Shown here piece after piece: positions 28,376 to 38,336 of a stretch of DNA of 64,000 nt (its first letter is position 1; every line of letters begins with the position of its first letter). Origin of the DNA: Phytomonas francai (lineage: Eukaryota; Euglenozoa; Kinetoplastea; Trypanosomatida; Trypanosomatidae); assembly GCA_001766655.1 (NCBI GenBank), contig MJCC01000008.1:257491-321490 (forward strand), given 5' to 3'. The notes below the pieces were generated by a model. It was not told the origin of the DNA. It made no database searches and was given only the letters and a program-made list of their open reading frames with translations. Position numbers and translations under genes: made by a program.

Positions 28376-29610
28376 GCCGAAAGAGGGGAGCGGTGTCGGA
28401 AATCGCAACCGATGCCACGAAAGGAGATAACGAAAAGAAGAAATGGGAAAACCCTCTTGTGGGTGTTGGTTTGCTCTCCCACGTCCCTGCTCCGACCTTT
28501 GTGGGGTGCCTTATCCCGTTGCTAGAATGAGCGGGTGCTAGAAAAGTAAAGAATGAAAACGGGTACGTCTGGCAAGTCGGGAATACGATAGTACATACGT
28601 CTTGACCCCCCCCCCCCTACACACACACACGTAGCATGCGCTTGGGATATATAAACCGGACTTCAAATGCAAAGACAATTTAAAAAAAAAGCTGCAGTAC
28701 TCTTTCTTCAAACTATAAAGTTCAAGTTTATATCCAGTACAACAATATGGTTTTAGAATGAAATTACTTCCAAAGGAGAAGAAAAATAGGAAAAATGAGT
28801 TGGAAGATTGGTATATAAATATATATATATATACATATACACATACAAGCACTCAAACAAAAATAAGATCGAGAGAGGGGGAAAAAAGAATCAATGTTAA
28901 CATTGAATTTGTAAGTGTGAAATTGAGTGATGATTGTGAATGACACTTTAAAAAATTCGACAACTATTCGAGACGAATGTCACTGTATGAGTATACCTAT
29001 ATATTTCTCTTTTTTGATTAATGCGTTTTCGTCTTGTTTGTATGAGTTATTTAAAAAAAAAAAGAATTTTCTAATTTTATATTTATATCTTTGAAAAGGG
29101 ATAAACAGGGTGCTACTTGGTTTCATTTTATCATACATTCTCCGTTATCCTAGTTGTCGTTCAGTAGCGCTTGTGGTTTTGTCTTTATTGAAGGAGCACT
29201 GCCAATACGCAAAATAAGCGCCACATGAAAATGAAAAGGAAAAAGAACAGTTTGTATGCGAAAAAGAAGGGAAAAGGCGGCAAAGAAGTATGCATGCTGG
29301 TTATCTATAAAATACACATTTACTGGAAACTCTAGACGGAAGAAAGGAAATTTAAATGTTTATTAGGATGTACTCATTTTTTAAAGTTGTTTTATTATTT
29401 TCGGGTCAGATATTGAAATTTCATGAATAGTCTCTATTGTTACTTTCTGCAAAGGGAAATGATGCGGCAGTTCCTCTTTGCCGTGATGTGAATATTTGAA
29501 TTTCTGACTTTCGGCAATATTCCTTTTTTTAAAGACTCCTTCTTGCATACACGAAGTGAGTTTCTCTTTTTTTTGCTTATACATATTTTCTTGAAGTCTT
29601 AATAACCGAT
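28376..29610. other. Intergenic
   Basis: About 1.2 kb. A poly(C) tract of 12 at 28606-28617, a short CA repeat directly after it and a TA microsatellite at 28812-28843. No gene recognised. Confidence 0.6.
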
Positions 29611-29991
29611 ATGCTCCGTTTTGTTAACCGTCGCTTGGCCATTGGTGCCTACAGTCTTTTTATGATAGAGCAAAAGAACAATGCGAAGCTAAAAGGACTT
29701 CCTATTGCGGAACGCGGCAAAATGACCTCAAAAATGTACAAGGCGCTTTCCCCTCAAGATCGGGATCTTCTTGCGAAACGCGCTTCGGCACATCCGTCGC
29801 CGACACGCTCGAAGAAACCTTCCAAGAGCACGTCTGATGGCAAAAAGACCTCTAAGACCCCCCGAAAGACCAATCCTTACATGAATTTTGTGAAGGAAAA
29901 CATTAACAAATTCGAAAAGTTACCCCACCGTGACCGTATGAAGGCGGTAGCAAAGCTCTGGAAGCAACAAAAGCAGCGGAGCAGTCCTTAA
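29611..29991 (+). CDS. Kinetoplast-associated HMG-box-like protein
   Basis: 126 residues, strongly basic. The start MLRFVNRRLA is a typical short mitochondrial/kinetoplast presequence. Box 1 spans about 14-62 (YSLFMIEQKNN, then SKMYKALS and RASAHPS), followed by a K/S/T-rich hinge. A half-box follows at 88-121 (NPYMNFVKENINKF, then LPHRDRMKAVAKLW). Size and layout match small KAPs that compact kDNA in the mitochondrial matrix. Box 1 is the close relative of box 1 in the gene at 11512. It is the first of four consecutive HMG-like genes. Confidence 0.82.
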   Translation: MLRFVNRRLAIGAYSLFMIEQKNNAKLKGLPIAERGKMTSKMYKALSPQDRDLLAKRASAHPSPTRSKKPSKSTSDGKKTSKTPRKTNPYMNFVKENINKFEKLPHRDRMKAVAKLWKQQKQRSSP

Positions 29992-30950
29992 TATGCATTG
30001 ATTAATTGATTCGAATCTATTCTTGGGTCCGATATACACAATCATTGTGCATTATAATAGACAAAACCTCAACTTCTCCCCCATGCTTCTGCATCTTAGG
30101 GTTATAGGTTCGTTTCTCAAGCCCGGTCTTCATATATATATATATATATATATACATGACATTTCCTTTTTTAAACTTTTGCTCTGAATTTCTCTCCGAG
30201 AGTATGTGAGCTGTATAAAAAGTACAAAAAGGAGTTGTAATCCTAGCAAATAAGACTTGCTAACTTCATTTTCATATGAAGTCGTGAAATGCTGGGGGGG
30301 GAGGTGATGTAATCTTCAAACCCAATACTTTTTCTCTGAGTGGGAGATATAAAGCATGAAGATGGGCAGAACTACCTTTTTTTTTACCAAGGAGCTCGCA
30401 TAAAAATAATATTTACTCCTGAACAATAGAGATTTTTTTGAACAAAGTAAATAAGGGAAAGGGGATGAAGATGAACCTAGAAATACTCAGGTAGAAACTT
30501 ACTTCAAATTGCCTAACCTGAGAAATAAATTCTCTCCTTTTTACAGATTTTTTTAGAGGCGTGTGCACAAAGGCATGATGGCCGTTTAGCGCAACTTTTT
30601 CCTGTTTGTAAGTGTTTATTTTACGTTATTATTTTCATTATTTGTATGGAAGGCAAAAGATTCACGATAATAGACCTAAGTTTTCCTTCCAGTACAAATT
30701 CCACTGAAAAATACTAGCACTGCGAATTTTGAAGATATGGAGGGGTAAGGGAGGGGAGGGAAAATTACCTATTTATACAATCCGTTGTTTTAACACTTGT
30801 CTTCTTTTTCCTTCACATTGCTTGATTTTGAGAGAGATCTGCGATAGGGAGGCGATATCCATTTCTCTTGCACAAAGGTAGTTCCAAAGTCTTAGGCTCA
30901 GTAGAGTCAATTCCGTTCTCCAAGTTCGGTTCGTCTCTTTTCCAAATCCA
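29992..30950. other. Intergenic
   Basis: About 960 bases, AT-rich, with a TA repeat at 30132-30155 and a short G run near 30294. Nothing recognised as a gene. Confidence 0.6.
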
Positions 30951-32261
30951 ATGTTTTTACTTAGTCTAATTTTGCTCAAAGGCATTCGCAAGAGGGCTTT
31001 TGATCTGTTTCTCAAGGAACAAACCGAAGCAAACCGCTCTTTACAGGAGCTATCCGCGGCAGAAAGGAAAAAGGCTATCATGAACACTTTCAAGTCACTT
31101 TCCACGGGCGACTACGAAAAGCTAAAGGTGCGTGTTGGCGCGCTTGAAAAGCAGGAACCTTCTAAGGGGAAGACTGGTACAAGTCGCTCTAAAGCGTTGA
31201 AGAGTTTGCCAAAGATTTCGCTGTATGACTTCTTTGTCAAGGAGCAAAGTGGTAGTCCCTCAATCACTGTGTTGAACAACCCGCGCGATCGCGAGCTGGT
31301 GCTGTTTGAGATCTTTAATAATCTGCCCGCTAAGGCCAAGAAGGCTCTGGAGAAGCGCGCGGCGGAATACAGCGCGTACCGAGCGGCAAGGCTCGCGTAC
31401 TACGAAGCAAAGTCAAACGAAATGGTCGTCCCGCTGCCAAGGGACCAGGCTGGTCAGGACCTCAAAAAGACCTCGGCGTCGAAGCGATCCAAGAACTCCT
31501 CGGGCCCTGGAAAGGTGGGCTCCAAATCGAAGCGCGGGAAGAGCCCTCCCGAGGGGGGGGCCGAGCGGGCCCGCGTCGTTTCCCCCTTCGCGTCCTTCGT
31601 GAAGGCGGAGATCCCGAAGGTCCGGGATCTCCCGCTCAAAGAGCGCATGAAGGAGCTCGCGCGGCGGTGGAGGGGACTGGGGGAGACCGAACGCGCGAGG
31701 TACCAGACGCCGCGGCCGGCCTCCACTGCGAAGCCGGCCTCGAAGGACGAGGGCCCGTTGACCTCATCTGCGGAAGAGGAGGGCGGCCTGTTGACCCCAT
31801 CTGCGGAAGAGGAGGGCGGCCCGTTGACCTCATCTGCGGAAGAGGAGGGCGGCCTGTTGACCCCATCTGCGGAAGAGGAGGGCGGTCCGTTGACCTCGTC
31901 CACGACGTTCCTTGCGGGCGCGGGGGGTCCGCAGGCGGCGGTGGAATCGCCGAAGACGGCGGCGGGGCGCGGACCGGGCGACGAGGCCGAGTCGATCGCC
32001 CCCACGCCCGAGCGAAAGGAGGCCGTCGGCGAGGAGGCCCCTGTGGTGGCCGCCCCCGTAGCCCCCCCACCCCCCCTTGAGCAGCCCTCCGTCGAAGAGA
32101 AGCGGGACGAAGCGAATATAAACCTGCCCAAGGAGGCGCCCGAAAGCGGAAGCAGCGATGACAACAACACGTCCGAGCAGGATAACCTCAAGAAAAAGAT
32201 GCTGAAGCGGAAACTTTTCAAAAAGAAAAAAGGCACCCCGCCTCCACGCAAGGCATCGTAG
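30951..32261 (+). CDS. Three-box HMG-like kinetoplast-associated protein with acidic repeat
   Basis: 436 residues. A hydrophobic-basic N terminus (MFLLSLILLKGIRKR) could be a mitochondrial presequence. Three HMG-like segments: 14-61 (FDLFLKEQTEANRS), 86-140 (LYDFFVKEQSGS, then EKRAAEY) and 210-252 (SPFASFVKAEIPKV, then LPLKERMKELARRW). The third is close to the half-box of the gene at 29611. Unlike its neighbours it carries an acidic tandem repeat (269-317), followed by a Pro/Ala/Glu-rich segment and a basic C-terminal tail KRKLFKKKKG. Probably a kDNA-binding protein with an added acidic regulatory tail; the fold assignment rests on motif likeness, not on an alignment. Confidence 0.72.
   Translation: MFLLSLILLKGIRKRAFDLFLKEQTEANRSLQELSAAERKKAIMNTFKSLSTGDYEKLKVRVGALEKQEPSKGKTGTSRSKALKSLPKISLYDFFVKEQSGSPSITVLNNPRDRELVLFEIFNNLPAKAKKALEKRAAEYSAYRAARLAYYEAKSNEMVVPLPRDQAGQDLKKTSASKRSKNSSGPGKVGSKSKRGKSPPEGGAERARVVSPFASFVKAEIPKVRDLPLKERMKELARRWRGLGETERARYQTPRPASTAKPASKDEGPLTSSAEEEGGLLTPSAEEEGGPLTSSAEEEGGLLTPSAEEEGGPLTSSTTFLAGAGGPQAAVESPKTAAGRGPGDEAESIAPTPERKEAVGEEAPVVAAPVAPPPPLEQPSVEEKRDEANINLPKEAPESGSSDDNNTSEQDNLKKKMLKRKLFKKKKGTPPPRKAS
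31755..31901 (+). repeat. 33-bp in-frame tandem repeat (11-residue units)
   Basis: Four and a half units of SSAEEEGG type alternate between PLTSSAEEEGG and LLTPSAEEEGG, so the DNA has a 66-base higher-order period. The copies are nearly identical, indicating recent expansion. Confidence 0.92.
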
Positions 32262-32979
32262 GAATACTAAGTCCAATCATATGGGCAATACAAGAACGCT
32301 AATGTCATGAGGAAAAGCTTTGCGCTCCCGACAAAGAGTCACTCTAAAAATAGAGGCACATAGGTATCTAGTCTGCGGCAAGTGAATTTTTTTTTTGCGG
32401 AAGGCTATGACTTTTATTCCAAGTGCTTACTTCATAAGCAAAAAATGCCTTATTTTATAGAATATAGATACAGCGAGTAATATTTCAGGGGTTACTCAAC
32501 GTAATAGATTTTATTGCGGAAGTAGAAGAAAAAGATATCGAATAGTGTATACAAAAACCATTTAATATTTACAATGGTGATTGTAGAAAACTTAGTATCT
32601 GGTATTTTTCCCCTTATATAGGAAGAACAAACGGATAGTTACTTATCAGATAATCTTTCTATTCCACATGCTCTAGTAATAGCAATAACAAGCAGACTTT
32701 TACTTCCCATTCTTGTGGAGATGATCAACAATTTTACTATTCTTATTATTTCCCTTTTTTCCCTTGTCCGTAATTCAAGAATTTTTGAATACAGAGAAAC
32801 AATAATCGATTTACAGAGAAAGGAGCATTTTCAGCTAGGTAAGCTTTTCTTTGGCTTCACCTGTCAAGTAGGTCTTTCTTATCAATCCTATTTGACTCTG
32901 AATTGTAGTGAAGTCACACACAGACACACACTTACACACCAGCACGCAGAGTAGTCTTGGGTTGACACGCAGAACCATT
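32262..32979. other. Intergenic
   Basis: About 720 bases, AT-rich; a CA-rich stretch at about 32915-32945 lies just before the next gene. No separate gene recognised. Confidence 0.55.
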
Positions 32980-33315
32980 ATGGTTTTCGAGTTCCTTTCT
33001 GTATCTCTAAAATGGTATGAGGCGCCGATTGTGAAGGTAGCGAAAAATTCTCTCTACACAAAAAAGCCAAAGTCATCTAGACAGCGACGCCCCACCGTGT
33101 ACAACTTATTTGTGAAGCAGCATTTCAAAGATATCGAATTGTCGCAGCAATCTCCTCAGCAACGTTTCAAATTCATAGCATTTATGTGGAGACAGCTGAG
33201 AAAACGGCGAAGCGCATTTTTGCGAGATGAGAGGTGCGAGAGGCTTCAGTTCAAATCTCTTCATAAGCCAAAAAGGTATCGATTTTTACAACTGATTTGC
33301 CCCTGTTTCAGATAA
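32980..33315 (+). CDS. Short HMG-like kinetoplast-associated protein
   Basis: 111 residues from the first ATG; the frame is open upstream from 32908 without ATG. It is highly basic. One HMG-like segment at about 39-79 (TVYNLFVKQHFKDI, then SPQQRFKFIAFMWRQL) follows the same F-V-K/aromatic-W pattern as the half-boxes of its neighbours. Residues 1-20 (MVFEFLSVSLKWYEAPIVKV) could be a presequence. It ends in a Cys-containing basic tail. It is the most diverged member of the cluster; assignment relies on the motif and on its position between two clearer members. Confidence 0.6.
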   Translation: MVFEFLSVSLKWYEAPIVKVAKNSLYTKKPKSSRQRRPTVYNLFVKQHFKDIELSQQSPQQRFKFIAFMWRQLRKRRSAFLRDERCERLQFKSLHKPKRYRFLQLICPCFR

Positions 33316-34036
33316 TCAATCTCTTTGAGAAGAAAGTTACGGTCTAAAAATTATTCATCTCTTCGTCAATTGATTTATTGAAAATGTCGAGGGTTGTCCT
33401 TAGTTGAAAAGTTATCTGTATCATATGGAAGCAAACCTTAGTGCCTTTATTCTCGCTATAAGTGAGATGTGTTTCATATTTATTTCTGATATTTAGTCAG
33501 TGACATAGTTCTTATTTATTATTTTTTACTCTTTTTTTTGCCTATTATGAGCATAGGTTATATCCTCCCCGTTTTATATTCATTATTATTTTGGTTGCAT
33601 TCTTTTTTAAAAAACATAGTAAACATGTATATTTGCTTACTGAACTCTACAAAGTAGGGGGTAAGGAGTGAATGTTGTTGCGTTAAACACTATCTTATGG
33701 TTATTGGGAGAAAAAATGTGCCTGTACAATGATGCGCTACGGCATACGCATTAGCACGCAATAGGGATTTAAATTACCCCCCCGCGTATAAGCGCACCAA
33801 AATGCATAAGCAGTTTATACGGTAAAAAATGAAATAATGGGCTTCCTATCTTTTCAACACTTTTCACAGACTAATATTTAGAAGAATTTTCTGCACTAAA
33901 CAGCCATCTACACAGATTGGCTTTAAAGACGGCAACTAACTCTATGGTGAAGATAACACAACAGTAATTGAAAGACTTCCAATAGAAACCAAAGCTGACA
34001 TCGTCACACCTAAAGTGATCAAAAGAAAAGGAAAGA
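33316..34036. other. Intergenic
   Basis: About 720 bases, AT-rich. No gene, repeat or structured RNA recognised. Confidence 0.6.
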
Positions 34037-35452
34037 ATGTTGTCTCGCTCTATAGTTATGCTTGCACAACCGCGCCGTGTGCCGCCGTTCTCTGCCTTCT
34101 ACGGCAAGATGTCCCGGTTGTTAACTCGAACAAAGGGGCCTCTTCGAATGAAGGTTACAGGGGCATTATGGACTTTAATTAAGCCAAAAAACAAGCAGCT
34201 ATCAGCTTCTGATCAAGTCAAACATGCGATGGTTCTGTATAATCAACATGGTAACTCTGTTTTAGCTAAAGGACGCGCATTAAAACGGAAGGAACTCAAG
34301 ATACAGGCATTGAAAAAGACCAAGAGGAATGCGAAGCTCAAAGCAAAACAACCATTAAGGGGAGCCGCCAAAAGGAGTAAAGGAAGCGACAAAACCGTTA
34401 CTCAGTCTCTCAAGCCTAAAAAGGTGAAAAAGGCTGGCTTTGGGAAGAAACCAGCCGCAAAGGGTGGTTTGCAGCCTCTAAACCGTAACATAACCTCTGG
34501 GAGGCCTCAAAAGTTGCCTCCTTCCCTACGACTACCGCTAGAAGCACTTGGAAGACGCCACGGGACGGGTGCCGGTTCAGTTGGTGTTGAGACCAGCGCC
34601 AGACGCGCCTCCTACGATGCGTTTCGTACCTCGCTTATAAAGCGCGGCAATTTAAAACCTTCGGGCGCGTTGAACCAACAAATCCACCGCCTATGGCGTC
34701 TCACCTCGACTCAGACGGACCTCAGCGATAAGGCTCGCGAGTATATGGCCCTCCGACTAATTAAAAAGTCCCTCCAAGGATCACGAAAGGTTCCCCCGAT
34801 AAAGAAGAAGAAACCATCTAAGGTGTCAACGAAGAGGAAAGCCGTGCAGAGAAGGGCTGCCAGTAATAAGAAAAATGCCCCTAAGATGACTGGAAGGTCC
34901 AAAGAGGTTAGAAAGGGAAAAATACCAAGGAAGAAGTTTTCTGAAAGTTTGAAAAAGCATCGCGCTCCGTATCTCAAGTTTTACCGAGCGATGGTTCTCA
35001 CTGGATGTATCCCGAATCATCCCAAAGGAGTGCGCTCACGGGTGATTAAGGAACTATGGTACTACACGAATCACCTCAAAACGCTCAGCTCCAGAATCAA
35101 GCTTGGCACTGCGTTTGCAACTGGAGCCCAGAAATTTCCAGAAACTTCTCGTATCTCTGATATCATGACTAAAAAGGTACCTAGTGAGCCGATTCGAGTG
35201 GTGAAATCGGCTAAGGATCGTTTGAAGAAACCTTTAAAACCATTTTCTGTAAAGGTTCCTTTAGATTATAAGGCGGACCCCTTTCTTGCGACTTATAGAG
35301 CTTTATTGAAGTATATTCCGAATAAAACGGTAGACGCGCGCATGAGAACCATCTCAAAGGCGTGGATACAGACCGATATTCGAGGCGGAAAGGATATAAG
35401 AACCCCTGAGCAGCGTATTCAGGCTGTCGCCAACAAACTTGGCTTGATGTAA
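34037..35452 (+). CDS. Large four-box HMG-like kinetoplast-associated protein
   Basis: 471 residues, extremely Lys/Arg-rich. The N terminus MLSRSIVMLAQPRR fits a mitochondrial presequence. Four related segments begin with an aromatic-x-x-F/Y motif and end with a W or hydrophobic helix. They lie at 16-70 (PFSAFYGKM, GALWTLIK), 190-243 (SYDAFRTSL, IHRLWRLT), 309-360 (APYLKFYRAM, IKELWYYTN) and 414-468 (PFLATYRALL, ISKAWIQT). Linkers of K/R/P resemble histone H1 tails. Such a chain could bridge several DNA segments in the kinetoplast. It is much longer than the KAPs I know, so this is a derived member or a separate HMG-like class. Confidence 0.65.
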   Translation: MLSRSIVMLAQPRRVPPFSAFYGKMSRLLTRTKGPLRMKVTGALWTLIKPKNKQLSASDQVKHAMVLYNQHGNSVLAKGRALKRKELKIQALKKTKRNAKLKAKQPLRGAAKRSKGSDKTVTQSLKPKKVKKAGFGKKPAAKGGLQPLNRNITSGRPQKLPPSLRLPLEALGRRHGTGAGSVGVETSARRASYDAFRTSLIKRGNLKPSGALNQQIHRLWRLTSTQTDLSDKAREYMALRLIKKSLQGSRKVPPIKKKKPSKVSTKRKAVQRRAASNKKNAPKMTGRSKEVRKGKIPRKKFSESLKKHRAPYLKFYRAMVLTGCIPNHPKGVRSRVIKELWYYTNHLKTLSSRIKLGTAFATGAQKFPETSRISDIMTKKVPSEPIRVVKSAKDRLKKPLKPFSVKVPLDYKADPFLATYRALLKYIPNKTVDARMRTISKAWIQTDIRGGKDIRTPEQRIQAVANKLGLM

Positions 35453-36265
35453 GCACCTCATGAACATAAAATAGCAGCGACATTTATTTTCATGAAGGAT
35501 CCTCTAAACCATTTTTTGCGCGTGTTTGTGCAATAAAATCTTGTCAGATTCTATAAATTACTCCCTTATTTTTAAGATTTCTTTGTTTGGACAGATAAGT
35601 ACTTCGCACATATCATCGCGGATAAATGAGATGCTCTTGTTTTTACTATTGTATATGGAAAAGAAGGATTAAACGATGGAAATACTCATTTGGATGAGAA
35701 AAATAGAGGAAAAAGATGGGGTGAAGAATCGTCTTGTGTGCGTATGTAAAACGTGAATAGATAGTTTTTTTTTTTTGTTTGTTTGTTTCTTGTATTCTTC
35801 TCATTAGTAGATTCAATACTATAGACTTTTATGAATTACCTTTCTCTTTTGATATTACTATCCCCCATTTAGATCAAACAATACTTCTAGTAATACATTT
35901 CATATTGGGGACTTTAAGTTCTACCATTATCATGACTTTGAACGTCATTCCCAAACTGATAAAAACTACTCGACATATTGTGTGCTGCATTCGAATTGAT
36001 CGAATGTGTGACCCCCTCAGTGACCCATACTCCAAATTTTCCTTCCCCCCCCCCCCCCCCCCCCCCCCTCCTAGAACTTTGGTTGAGACTCAAAATTAAT
36101 CCGTAGCAGCCCATCCACACAGCTCAATAGATTGTCACATAGGGCTCGCGCTGGGTCAGGTATGTGCTGTACCCCGCATAGATACCGTCGCCCCCATTTT
36201 CCCCTTGTTCTCACTGACACACCGACGCGCTCGTTACACGCCACGCAGCAGGGGGCTTGACCTTG
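35453..36265. other. Intergenic with 24-base poly(C) tract
   Basis: About 810 bases. T run at 35766-35777 and a 24-base C tract at 36045-36068 that ends in a TAG. GC rises toward the next gene. No gene seen. Confidence 0.6.
36045..36074 (+). promoter_or_regulatory. Poly(C)-CTAG, possible trans-splice acceptor
   Basis: Twenty-four C followed by TCCTAG at 36074, 190 bases before the next ATG. A pure C tract serving as polypyrimidine tract is an inference from position and the trailing AG. Confidence 0.35.
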
Positions 36266-37816
36266 ATGCCTCCAAGGAATACAACCAAGCGCTCGCTGCC
36301 CCCTGCCTCACGCGGGGCTCTGTCAAAGAAGGGCGCGGCGGCGGAGGGCCACGCGTCGCGCAAAACGCGGAAGCTCGACCCCCTCGCGCGCATGCTTCGG
36401 TCTAAGCCTGTTCTTCCCGAGGACCCTGTGCGGGTCGCCTCGATTCCGGATGCGAAAGGGGAGTCAACCCGCACTTTCGGGGCCCACGTGCGAGGTCGTC
36501 TTGCCGTACTGGGGCACGCCATGCTGCTCATCGCGCACCTCCAGCGCGCGCAGCAGGGCGCACCCCTCTCCCAAAGAACGCCCGCCGGTTCGGAGCCGTC
36601 CATCCCCAGTATTAAGCTGAACCGGCGCTGGCTGGAGGCGGTCACCGCCTACTGCGGGACGACCGTGGGGGTGGACGACGTCGCCAGGGTCGCCGCGGCG
36701 TTCCCGAACTGGGTGCATGTCCGTTGGGGGGTCGGAGAGACGCCGTGGGGTATGGACGGCCTCGACGGTGGTGGGGATGGCCGAAGTCGAGGTCTTCGCC
36801 CTCTGTCGATCGGTTTGACAAAGGCGGATCTTCTACCCGAAGCTTCAGCTCTTAGCGGCACGCGAGAGAGGGGGGCGATGCCAGCCGCAGAAGAGCTCAC
36901 AGCAAGATTATACATCCTGGCCTCTCACGTTCCTTCCATCGAGGAAGCCGGTGAGGAGCTCCAAAAGTTTCTTCAGACGAAAGACGCGTCTGAATCGGAG
37001 GACTGGCTTGACAAGATCGTCCAACGTCGAGCCCTCGACGCATACAGGGAGCAGCAGCTTGTGGAGTGCCCTGACGGCTCCACCCGAAGTGCCCAGCCCT
37101 CTTTTGGTGATACGCTGGGGCGGCCCAAGCAGCCCGAGGTGAACAGGACAGCCCCTCTACCCTCTGGATCGGCGCTGGACTCAGGTGGTGTGGGGCCCTG
37201 CAAAGCTACTTCATCCTCGCCAACCGTGCTTCCGCGATCCTTAGTCTCTCCCACGGGAGAACAACCCCCCCACGACGATGAGGACAGCGAGAACGATGCG
37301 GTGTTGCTTGCGATGCTCTCCCCGGAGCTGAAGGCTTCTCTGTCTGCAGCGAAGCTAAAAGAGGTGGTACAATTCATGAAAAGAGAAGCCACAAATGCAT
37401 CGGCGGAGGAGCTTGCCAAAATCGAGAGGAAACAGGAAGAGGAGCGTTTGCTTAGCACCTATGCGCACGTGCGATCTCTCTTTGGACGGGAAAAAACAGA
37501 GCTGAATGCTGCATGGCTCCTCGAGCGCCTCGCGGTAGAGAGTCTCTTTGAAGACCATCGTCGCATCCTCCCACAGCTATCGTTGCTCTTGAATCGTAGC
37601 AGCTTTGGGTTAAGTGCAGTGACCCTATCGCGAGGTGAGGATGGCGCAGTGAGAAGCCCCATAGGTGGCACAGTTGCACTGTTAGGAAAGGTGGATGACT
37701 TCGAGAAGCTCACAGGCGAGGAATTGGAAAACACTTTGGTGTTGCTAGATCGCACTAAGGCTTCCTTAAAGGGTATTTGTAGAGAGAACACCTTTAAGGC
37801 AGGCGAGCATACGTGA
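36266..37816 (+). CDS. Candidate Cdt1-like replication licensing protein
   Basis: 516 residues from the first ATG. The basic disordered start is followed by a helical region at about 70-160 (LAVLGHAMLLIAHLQ, later VDDVARVAAAFPNWVHVRWG and, at about 180, LSIGLTKADLL). In pattern this resembles the central winged helix of Cdt1. After an acidic/proline-rich linker, the C-terminal 130 residues (LLSTYAHVRSLFGRE, LNAAWLLERLAV, EDHRRILPQLSLLLN, VALLGKVDDFEKL) resemble the C-terminal winged helix that binds MCM2-7. Cdt1 loads the MCM helicase at origins. The similarity is by eye in a very divergent family, so the call is tentative. GC-rich in the first 700 bases. Confidence 0.42.
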   Translation: MPPRNTTKRSLPPASRGALSKKGAAAEGHASRKTRKLDPLARMLRSKPVLPEDPVRVASIPDAKGESTRTFGAHVRGRLAVLGHAMLLIAHLQRAQQGAPLSQRTPAGSEPSIPSIKLNRRWLEAVTAYCGTTVGVDDVARVAAAFPNWVHVRWGVGETPWGMDGLDGGGDGRSRGLRPLSIGLTKADLLPEASALSGTRERGAMPAAEELTARLYILASHVPSIEEAGEELQKFLQTKDASESEDWLDKIVQRRALDAYREQQLVECPDGSTRSAQPSFGDTLGRPKQPEVNRTAPLPSGSALDSGGVGPCKATSSSPTVLPRSLVSPTGEQPPHDDEDSENDAVLLAMLSPELKASLSAAKLKEVVQFMKREATNASAEELAKIERKQEEERLLSTYAHVRSLFGREKTELNAAWLLERLAVESLFEDHRRILPQLSLLLNRSSFGLSAVTLSRGEDGAVRSPIGGTVALLGKVDDFEKLTGEELENTLVLLDRTKASLKGICRENTFKAGEHT

Positions 37817-38336
37817 AGGAAGAAGAAGAAGGATCGCAGATTGGTGTCAATTGATTTATATTCTTTTCTGCACCTCTCTGGCTGGGTTTATAATAATGAT
37901 ATTATTATTATTATTATATTTAACAGTGTAGCTTCTCTCAGCCTCAAATTAGGAAGGCTTCTTTCGTACTGTTTCCTTTCTAGTCTGGTGCGGTGAAGGC
38001 AGGGAATACGATAATGTATGCCGAAAGGGTATGCGTGGAGGGAGCACATTTTTGTGTGTTTGCAGAATGATAGCCATTCATTTCAGTCTTTTCTGTTCTT
38101 GCTTTTTTTTTTACTGAATATTTGTTGTTTCTTTTCTATACACTCTTCACGTTTTCCCGTCTTACCTTTTTGAATAAAAGTGAGATATAAAAGTCGGGCT
38201 CACCTCAGGAATAACTAAGCCATACAGAGGGGAGAAAGAAAGAAGGGAAACATTTAAAAGGTTATCCTGCAAACAATTCCAGGTTGGGCAAAGTCATCAC
38301 ACATCTTTACTTTTCCATAAAATAAAGTCTTTATCT
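37817..38336. other. Intergenic
   Basis: About 520 bases, AT-rich, a TTA/ATT run near 37895-37918 and a T run near 38104-38113. No gene recognised. Confidence 0.6.

Noticed and set aside
27068..28408. 446-codon antisense frame opposite the GC-rich gene at 27143
   Set aside because: It is a compositional mirror: G/C-ended codons remove stop codons on the other strand. Its product is Arg/Ala/Gly low complexity, and the + strand frame has the better context.
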